Assembly: GCA_944319745.1 (NCBI GenBank)
Contig: CALUET010000008.1
Coordinates: 1 to 64,000 of the forward strand
Direction of reading: 5' to 3'
Length of the DNA: 64,000 nt
Origin: an uncultured Phocaeicola sp.
GTDB taxonomy: Bacteria > Bacteroidota > Bacteroidia > Bacteroidales > Bacteroidaceae
Of the stretch, positions 58,304 to 64,000 are shown piece after piece (the stretch's first letter is position 1; the number at the start of each line of letters is the position of its first letter). Below the pieces are notes generated by a model. The model was not told the origin of the DNA, searched no databases, and was given only the letters and a program-made list of their open reading frames with translations. The translations under genes and the position numbers were made by a program.

Positions 58304-60133
58304 TTAATTTTGTGGTTCGAACGCCTTTTTTATGCTTTCCGCCGCGGACTTTCCCACTATGGCTGCAATTTCTTCGGTGGATGCCTGCTTGATGCGTGCC
58401 ACACTCTTGAAGGCTTTCAGCAAGGCGGTTTTGCGCTTTTCCCCGATGCCTTTTATATTGTCAAGGGCAGACGCTACCTGACTTTTACTGCGTTTACTGC
58501 GGTGAAATGTGATGGCAAAACGATGTACTTCATCTTGTATGTTCTCAAGCAGATGGAAAAGCGGCGTTCCTTGTTTGATGCCGATGACGCGGGGAGGAAA
58601 GCCGAACAGCACTTCCGATGTGCGGTGGCGGGCGTTTTTTGCCAGTCCGGCAATTGGAATGGTTAGTTTCAGCTCGTCTTCTATGACTTGCCTTACGACC
58701 TCCATCTGTCCTTTTCCCCCGTCGGTAAGGATCAGATCGGGAAGTTCGCCTTGCTCTTCGATGATGCGTGTATAACGTCTGCGCACCACTTCTTGCATCG
58801 ATGCGTAATCGTCGGGGCCTACAACCGTTTTTATGATGTATTTGCGGTAGTCTTTTTTGCTCGGTTTTGCCTTTTTAAAGACAACACAAGCGGCAACGGC
58901 ATCGGAACCTTGCGTGTTCGAATTATCGAAGCACTCTATTGTAAGAGGTAGTTTGTCCAAACCGAGTTGTTCCTGTATTTCCTTCATCAGTCGTACATTT
59001 CGCTGTTCCGGATTAAGTTTTTCCGCTTGTTTCATGCGGTCGGCCTTATACTGTTTCACATTTAGTATGGACAGTTCGAGCAAATGTTTCTTTTCTCCCC
59101 GTTGAGGAACGGTAAAAGTAACCCCGTTCATCTCGAAATCGAGTTCGAAAGGAACGATTATTTCTTTGGAAAGACTTTTATATCTTTCCCTCATTTCGAC
59201 GATACCTAACTGCAGGAGTTCCTCTTTTGTCTCATTCAGCCGCATTTTATACTCGAAAGTAAAGGCTTGGTTTATGCAGCCGTTGGTGATGTGCAAATAA
59301 TTTATGTAGGCCGATTTCTCGTCTGTTTCAATTGAAAACACATCAATATTGTGAAGAACCGAACTGACGACCTCGCTCTTTGCACGATAGTTTTCGATTA
59401 ATTCATATTTTTCCTTTAAAACCTGCGCTTCTTCAAACCGAAGTTCCGATGACAACCTCTGCATCTCTTTCAGCAGAGCATTACTTATGTTTTGTGTATT
59501 TCCTTTAAGTATTTCTTTTATTTCTGCAATGTTCTGCATGTATTCCTCGTGTGTCTGCAGTCCGACGCACGGTCCTTTGCAGTTTTTTATGTGATATTGC
59601 AGGCAAAGCTTAAACTTGTTTTGAGAAATGTTCTCGGGCGTTAGGGCAAGTCTGCAGGAGCGGAGAGGGTATAACCTTCGGATTAGTTCCAAAAGAGCCT
59701 GCATGGACGGGTAATGACTGTACGGTCCGTAGTAAATAGAGCCGTTGCGAATGATTTTGCGCGTCTTGAATACCCGGGGGAAATATTCGTTGCTTATGCA
59801 GATGGAAGGGTAGGTTTTATCGTCTTTTAATGCGACATTATACCGAGGCTGATACTTTTTTATGAGGTTGTTTTCGAGTAAAAGAGCATCTTCTTCCGTG
59901 TTCACCACGATGTAACGTATGTCTCTTATCTTGCTTACAAGGACGCGCGTTTTCGCAGAATGGTGTTCTTTTGAGAAATAAGAGTAGACGCGCCGCCTCA
60001 GATTCTTGGCCTTTCCTACGTAGATAATCGTTCCTTCGTCGTTTAAATATTGGTAAATACCCGGACTTTCCGGCAGGTTCATGACGATGCCGCGCAGGTA
60101 ATCGTTCGTATTTAATCCGTCGTTTTGTATCAT
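58304..60133 (-). CDS. uvrC: Excinuclease ABC subunit C
   Basis: Makes both incisions in nucleotide excision repair with UvrAB. The 609-residue protein has the GIY-YIG nuclease (about 20-105, SPGIYQYLNDEGTIIYVGKAKNLRRRVYSYF), a UVR domain near 205-240 (RLSSELRFEEAQVLKEKYE), the UvrC RNase-H-like endonuclease (ECFDNSNTQGSDAVAACVVF, LILTDGGKGQMEVV) and a C-terminal double HhH (LDNIKGIGEKRKTALLKAF). It lies between dtd (66 bases downstream) and apt. Confidence 0.96.
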   Translation of the reverse strand: MIQNDGLNTNDYLRGIVMNLPESPGIYQYLNDEGTIIYVGKAKNLRRRVYSYFSKEHHSAKTRVLVSKIRDIRYIVVNTEEDALLLENNLIKKYQPRYNVALKDDKTYPSICISNEYFPRVFKTRKIIRNGSIYYGPYSHYPSMQALLELIRRLYPLRSCRLALTPENISQNKFKLCLQYHIKNCKGPCVGLQTHEEYMQNIAEIKEILKGNTQNISNALLKEMQRLSSELRFEEAQVLKEKYELIENYRAKSEVVSSVLHNIDVFSIETDEKSAYINYLHITNGCINQAFTFEYKMRLNETKEELLQLGIVEMRERYKSLSKEIIVPFELDFEMNGVTFTVPQRGEKKHLLELSILNVKQYKADRMKQAEKLNPEQRNVRLMKEIQEQLGLDKLPLTIECFDNSNTQGSDAVAACVVFKKAKPSKKDYRKYIIKTVVGPDDYASMQEVVRRRYTRIIEEQGELPDLILTDGGKGQMEVVRQVIEDELKLTIPIAGLAKNARHRTSEVLFGFPPRVIGIKQGTPLFHLLENIQDEVHRFAITFHRSKRSKSQVASALDNIKGIGEKRKTALLKAFKSVARIKQASTEEIAAIVGKSAAESIKKAFEPQN

Positions 60134-60197
60134 ACGTCTCGCCCTTTTTGTAAAAAGACCGTAATCTTTTTCTCCGTCTCCCGAAATCTTTTCGGCA

Positions 60198-60722
60198 TTA
60201 TAATTGCAAGATTGTCGTAATTTCCGTGCCTTCCGGGAAGACTTCTTTCCCTTTCAGGTCTTTTAATTCGATGATGAAATTAATATATGTTTTCTTCGCT
60301 CCGCATTTTTGTACCAGTCTTTGAGCCGCAACCATGGTACCTCCTGTGGCTAACAAGTCGTCGTGCAGCAGCACAATATCGTCCTTCTCTATCGCATCCT
60401 TGTGTATTTGTATCGTGTCGGTGCCGTACTCTTTGTTAAAACTCTCTTCGAAAGTCTCTCCGGGAAGCTTACCTGGTTTGCGGGCCAATACGAAACCTGC
60501 GCCCAAACGTGCGGCCAAAGCTCCTCCAATAATGAAGCCTCTGGATTCAACGCCGACGACCTTTGTAATGCCTTTCCCTTTATACATTTCGTAAAGCTCG
60601 TCGATGAGGTATTGCAGGCACTCGGGCTTTTTTAATAACGTGGTGATGTCGTAGAATAAAATCCCCGGCTTTGGGAAATCAGGAATTTCACGAAGGTTTT
60701 TCAGTAATGTTTCTTTATTCAT
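60198..60722 (-). CDS. apt: Adenine phosphoribosyltransferase
   Basis: Salvages adenine to AMP with phosphoribosyl pyrophosphate. The 174-residue protein has the standard pattern: REIPDFPKPGILFYDITTLL, VVGVESRGFIIGGALA, RKPGKLPGET and the PRPP loop VLLHDDLLATGGTMVAA near residue 120. It lies 64 bases before uvrC. A parS-like sequence stands between it and the upstream mnmG. Confidence 0.96.
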   Translation of the reverse strand: MNKETLLKNLREIPDFPKPGILFYDITTLLKKPECLQYLIDELYEMYKGKGITKVVGVESRGFIIGGALAARLGAGFVLARKPGKLPGETFEESFNKEYGTDTIQIHKDAIEKDDIVLLHDDLLATGGTMVAAQRLVQKCGAKKTYINFIIELKDLKGKEVFPEGTEITTILQL

Positions 60723-60755
60723 AAACAGCGTGTTATTTGAATGTATTAAACTATA

Positions 60756-60771
60756 TGTTTCACGTGAAACG
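60756..60771. other. parS-like centromere site
   Basis: TGTTTCACGTGAAACG matches 15 of 16 bases of the ParB-binding consensus TGTTTCACGTGAAACA and holds a perfect 14-base palindrome. It lies in the 57-base gap between apt and mnmG, so it does not interrupt a gene. parA/parB are not in the window. ParB proteins bind such sites, which cluster near the replication origin, to organise chromosome segregation. Confidence 0.85.
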
Positions 60772-60779
60772 TGCTATTC

Positions 60780-62651
60780 TTATCGGCCAAGCAAGACCAG
60801 CAATACGTTAATGTCGCTCGGAGAAATACCGGGAATCCGGCTTGCTTGTGCCAATGTTTCCGGGTTTATTTTTATAAGTTTCTGGCGCGCTTCGGTAGAA
60901 AGCGATTGCAGATTGGCATAATCGAACCGGCCTTTGATGCGGATAGCTTCCAGGCGTTGAATCTTTTCCGCTATTGTCCGTTCCCGTTCTATGTATCCTT
61001 TGTATTTTATCAATACTTCGGCCGCCTCTATAATTTCATCCCTTCTGTCATTAATTCGTGCAAGCATTTCGTTGAATGCCGGGATGTATTGGGCAATCGA
61101 CGAAATTGTTATTTGTGGACGACTCAACAGATCTATCAGTTTGCATCCGTGTGTCAGTCGGGCTGTCCCCATCGTTTCTAAAGCGTCGTTGATCTTTTCG
61201 GCTTTTACCGAATATGATTTTACAAAGTTTACGATGCGTTCTATCTCTTCTTTCTTTTTGCATAGAGCATCATACCGATCCCTTTTTGCCAACCCAAGGC
61301 GATAGGCACGTTCGGTAAGGCGCATGTCTGCATCGTCTTGTCGAAGCAAAATGCGATATTCGGCCCGCGATGTAAACATGCGGTACGGCTCGTCTACTCC
61401 CTTTGTTACCAAGTCGTCTATCAAAACCCCGATGTAGGCTTCGTCTCTTCCCAAGATGAAAGGTTCTCCTCCTTCGCAGTTTATATGCGCATTGATGCCG
61501 GCAATGATTCCTTGTCCGCCGGCCTCTTCATAACCTGTTGTGCCGTTTACCTGTCCGGCAAAGAATAGATTTTTGATGATTTTCGATTCAAGTGTATGCG
61601 TCAGTTGCGTGGGATCGAAATAATCGTACTCAATGGCATAGCCGGAACGGTAAATGTTTACATCTTTGAAACACGGAATTTCTTTGAGAGCCCCGAGTTG
61701 TATTTCCAGGGGTAATGAGGAAGAGAACCCGTTAAGATACAATTCTTGTGTGCTTTCCCCTTCGGGTTCCAGGAACAACTGGTGCTGCGGCTTGTCGGGG
61801 AAAGTCACGATTTTTGTCTCTATGCTGGGACAATAGCGCGGCCCGATGCTTTGAATCTGTCCGTTGAATAGGGGAGAATCGGCCAGTCCGCTTCGGAGAA
61901 CGGCATGCACTCTCTCGTTGGTGTAACAGGTCCAGCACTGCAATTGCTTCAATTTTCGCGGTTCGCTCATGAAAGAGAAGCGATGAAAATCGTTCTCCCC
62001 GTCCTGTGTTTCCATCAAATCGAAGTGAACGCTTCTTGCATCGATGCGCATGGGTGTTCCGGTTTTCATGCGTCCTGCCGTTATGCCATGCCGGGTGATG
62101 GACTCGGTTAAATGGTACGATGCCGGTTCGGCACACCGTCCTCCGGATAACATCTTGCGGCCTATGTGCATTAGGCCGTTTAAAAATGTGCCGGCAGTGA
62201 GGATGATGCACTTTGCGTAAAAGGTAATTCCCCAGCAAGTGGTGAGGCCGACTACTTGTTTTTTCTCGACGATCATTTCTTCTACCGTGTCTTGCCAGAT
62301 ATGTAAATTCGGGATGTTCTCAAGAATTTCGCGCCATGTCCAAATAAACTTCGCACGGTCGCATTGAGCACGCGGACTCCACATGGCCGGTCCCTTGGAA
62401 CGATTCAGCATGCGGAACTGTATGGATGTACGATCGGTTACCAGTCCCATGTATCCTCCAAGGGCATCAATCTCCCGAACGATCTGCCCTTTTGCGATAC
62501 CTCCTACCGCCGGATTGCAACTCATCTGCCCAATTTTGTTCATGTCCATCGTGATAAGACATGTTTTTGATCCGAGGTTTGCCGCCGCAGCCGCTGCTTC
62601 ACAGCCGGCATGCCCGGCACCTATGACAATAACGTCGTACTTAAAATCCAT
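60780..62651 (-). CDS. mnmG: tRNA uridine-5-carboxymethylaminomethyl modification enzyme MnmG (GidA)
   Basis: With MnmE it modifies the wobble U34 of several tRNAs. The 623-residue FAD protein has the dinucleotide-binding VIVIGAGHAGCEAAAAAANLG at its N-terminus, the first GidA signature GGRCAEPASYHLTESI..GRMKTGTP near 170-200, the second GQVNGTTGYEEAGGQGIIAGINA near 360, and a helical C-terminal domain. The -7-like TACCTTTG lies 27 bases before the start. The parS-like site follows its stop codon by 9 bases. Confidence 0.97.
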   Translation of the reverse strand: MDFKYDVIVIGAGHAGCEAAAAAANLGSKTCLITMDMNKIGQMSCNPAVGGIAKGQIVREIDALGGYMGLVTDRTSIQFRMLNRSKGPAMWSPRAQCDRAKFIWTWREILENIPNLHIWQDTVEEMIVEKKQVVGLTTCWGITFYAKCIILTAGTFLNGLMHIGRKMLSGGRCAEPASYHLTESITRHGITAGRMKTGTPMRIDARSVHFDLMETQDGENDFHRFSFMSEPRKLKQLQCWTCYTNERVHAVLRSGLADSPLFNGQIQSIGPRYCPSIETKIVTFPDKPQHQLFLEPEGESTQELYLNGFSSSLPLEIQLGALKEIPCFKDVNIYRSGYAIEYDYFDPTQLTHTLESKIIKNLFFAGQVNGTTGYEEAGGQGIIAGINAHINCEGGEPFILGRDEAYIGVLIDDLVTKGVDEPYRMFTSRAEYRILLRQDDADMRLTERAYRLGLAKRDRYDALCKKKEEIERIVNFVKSYSVKAEKINDALETMGTARLTHGCKLIDLLSRPQITISSIAQYIPAFNEMLARINDRRDEIIEAAEVLIKYKGYIERERTIAEKIQRLEAIRIKGRFDYANLQSLSTEARQKLIKINPETLAQASRIPGISPSDINVLLVLLGR

Positions 62652-62677
62652 TTTATTTGCTTTCCTTTAATGTTTTG

Positions 62678-62685
62678 CAAAGGTA
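62678..62685 (-). promoter_or_regulatory. -7 element of mnmG
   Basis: Minus-strand TACCTTTG, an exact -7 match 27 bases before the ATG. No -33 TTG is visible. Confidence 0.4.
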
Positions 62686-62747
62686 AGAAAATAAAGTAAT
62701 TTCCTGTTTGTGTTGGTACTATAAAAAGATGTTTGCCCGAGAGCATC

Positions 62748-63170
62748 TCATTTGCTTTCCTTTAACATGGCGAGTGCTTTGTTCTCTGCCGCCTCCATTA
62801 TTTCGCGTTCGCCGGGACCTTTGTCGTTTATGCCGCAGAGGTGTAATATGCCATGTATAATTACTCTGTGCAGTTCGTTGTCGTAAGTGGAGTGGAATTG
62901 TTCGGCATTTGTGCGTACGGTGTCAAGACTTATGAACAAATCTCCGGCAATTTTATCTCCTTCGCTGTAATCGAATGTGATGATGTCTGTATAATAATCG
63001 TGTTGAAGATATTGACGGTTTACTTCGAGGATCTTTTCATCCGAGCAAAAAATATAAGCAATTTCGCCTGTCTTTTTCCCATAAGTTGCGGCAACATCTT
63101 TAATCCATGTTGTGATTTTACGTTTCTTTATAGCGGGCATATTTACCCCGTCTGTCTGATAAGTTACCAT
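62748..63170 (-). CDS. ybeY: Endoribonuclease / rRNA maturation factor YbeY
   Basis: A 140-residue metal-dependent RNase needed for 16S rRNA 3'-end processing and 70S quality control. The zinc-site motif appears as HGILHLCGINDKG (near residue 112): the first two His of HGxLHLxGyDH are present but the third, in DH, is replaced by DK, so the metal site differs from E. coli. The region YTDIITFDYSEGDKIAGDLFISLDTV is typical. It follows the SpmAB-type gene after 8 bases. Confidence 0.92.
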   Translation of the reverse strand: MVTYQTDGVNMPAIKKRKITTWIKDVAATYGKKTGEIAYIFCSDEKILEVNRQYLQHDYYTDIITFDYSEGDKIAGDLFISLDTVRTNAEQFHSTYDNELHRVIIHGILHLCGINDKGPGEREIMEAAENKALAMLKESK

Positions 63171-63178
63171 GATTATAT

Positions 63179-64000
63179 TTAATTAAAGAAAAGGTAGCAA
63201 ATGAAAATCGCGGCAATTACTCCGGCCAAATCCGCCAATAACCCGCAAGGTACGGCATGTCTGGTTTTTACAACGCCCACGCTTCCGAAATACACGGCCA
63301 GAATATAAAACGTAGTATCGGTTGCTCCTTGGAAAATACAGGAAAGTCTTCCGATAAACGAGTCGGCGCCGTATGTACTCATGGCGTCAACCATTAAACC
63401 GCGTGCGCCGCTTCCGCTTAAAGGTTTCATGAGAGCTGTGGGTAATGCCCCGACAAAACTGTCGTCGATGCCGCAAAGATTTAATAATTTTGCAATTCCT
63501 TCTATCAGATAATCCATACATCCTGATGTGCGGAAGATGCCGATGGCCACTAAAATTGCCACTAAGTACGGGATGATGCGCACAGCTGTTTGAAAGCCGT
63601 CTTTCGCTCCTTCTATAAAAGAATCGTAAACATTGATCCGTTTCCGCAGGCCTGCAATGATGAAGCCCACGATGATTACAAATAAAAATACGTTTGCGAA
63701 CGTGGATGAATAGATATTAATCTGTTGTTGAGTCAGGGTGTTGAAGAAATAAATAATGCCGGCGATGAATAAACTGGCGCCACCCAAGAATAAAATGATC
63801 GTGCGGTTTAATAAATTTATTCGTTGATAAATGCTTACAGCAACGATACCTGCCAGAGTAGAGAAGAAGGTGGCCAGTAGAATAGGAACGAATACATCTG
63901 TCGGTTGAGCGGCGCCTAATTGCGCACGGTACACCATGATACTGATAGGGATCAGCGTCAATCCGGAAGTATTCAGCACAAGAAACATGATCATCGGGTT
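63179..64000 (-). CDS. Nucleoside-recognition (SpmA/SpmB-type, fused) membrane protein, 5' end outside window
   Basis: The C-terminal ~273 residues of a protein whose start lies beyond base 64000 (the frame is open to the end, reading NPMIMFLVLNTSGLTLIP). It has about eight membrane segments and two characteristic Gate-domain parts, the end of an SpmA-like half and a full SpmB-like half (AVRIIPYLVAILVAIGIFRTSGCMDYL, ALMKPLSGSGARGLMVDAM, GATDTTFYILAVYFGSVGV). Such fused proteins are common in Bacteroidetes and not limited to spore formers; substrate unknown. ybeY lies 8 bases downstream. Confidence 0.88.
   Translation of the reverse strand, partial: NPMIMFLVLNTSGLTLIPISIMVYRAQLGAAQPTDVFVPILLATFFSTLAGIVAVSIYQRINLLNRTIILFLGGASLFIAGIIYFFNTLTQQQINIYSSTFANVFLFVIIVGFIIAGLRKRINVYDSFIEGAKDGFQTAVRIIPYLVAILVAIGIFRTSGCMDYLIEGIAKLLNLCGIDDSFVGALPTALMKPLSGSGARGLMVDAMSTYGADSFIGRLSCIFQGATDTTFYILAVYFGSVGVVKTRHAVPCGLLADLAGVIAAIFICYLFFN

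Overview
The window reads as a stretch of ordinary chromosome from a member of the Bacteroidales (phylum Bacteroidota). Evidence for this is a SusC/SusD outer-membrane pair, several domain families largely confined to the phylum (DUF4294, DUF4271, DUF3098, OMP_b-brl_3 receptors), and promoters of the Bacteroidetes primary-sigma type (TTG, a 19-21 base gap, then TAnnTTTG) rather than -35/-10 boxes. Genus cannot be fixed from the sequence alone. No insertion sequence, phage, integrase or CRISPR array is visible.

Layout. 1-2.4 kb: tRNA-Asp, enolase and rubrerythrin on the minus strand. 2.6-4.5 kb: a SulP anion transporter followed by a compact promoter-plus-terminator unit that looks like a small RNA. 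4.5-12.8 kb: a radical SAM protein, a secreted helix-hairpin-helix/outer-membrane protein, a DUF4294 protein, a SpoU methyltransferase, NadA and MutS. 13.1-17.9 kb: a xylose operon (xylB-xylA-transporter) behind a long leader. 18.1-24.9 kb: tRNA-Gln, tyrS-tatD-yidD-rnpA, hemD-DUF4271-LOG, and metK, whose leader contains a SAM-II riboswitch followed by a terminator hairpin. 25-30 kb: a tight minus-strand operon (methyltransferase-ftsX-DUF3098-uppP-truB-queA-folK). 30-44 kb: PspC, miaB, a succinate-type CoA-transferase, a frame-disrupted acyltransferase, leuS, YitT, a TonB-type receptor, rdgB, panE and ychF. 44.4-52.1 kb: a small polysaccharide-utilisation-type locus (GH95 glycosidase divergent from susCD). 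52.3-64 kb: polA, a polyprenyl synthase, deoC (with a striking Cys/His-rich N-terminal extension), a MazG-like protein, dtd, uvrC, apt, a parS-like site, mnmG, ybeY and the end of a fused SpmA/SpmB-type membrane protein.

Functionally most genes are housekeeping: tRNA charging and modification (tyrS, leuS, queA, truB, miaB, mnmG, dtd, SpoU), DNA replication and repair (polA, mutS, uvrC), cofactor synthesis (nadA, folK, hemD, metK, panE), envelope growth (ftsX, uppP, yidD) and nucleotide hygiene (rdgB, MazG-like, apt, deoC). The accessory content is nutritional: xylose uptake and entry into the pentose phosphate pathway, and capture and de-capping of a host or plant glycan by SusCD plus GH95. 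The parS-like site beside mnmG suggests the right end lies in the origin-proximal part of the chromosome.

No wholly new multi-gene system is evident. The most rewarding signals are regulatory or small: the SAM-II riboswitch of metK, the orphan small RNA near 4.45 kb, the parS site, the metal-ligand-rich DeoC tail, and a 25-bp perfect inverted repeat carrying a promoter box in its loop.
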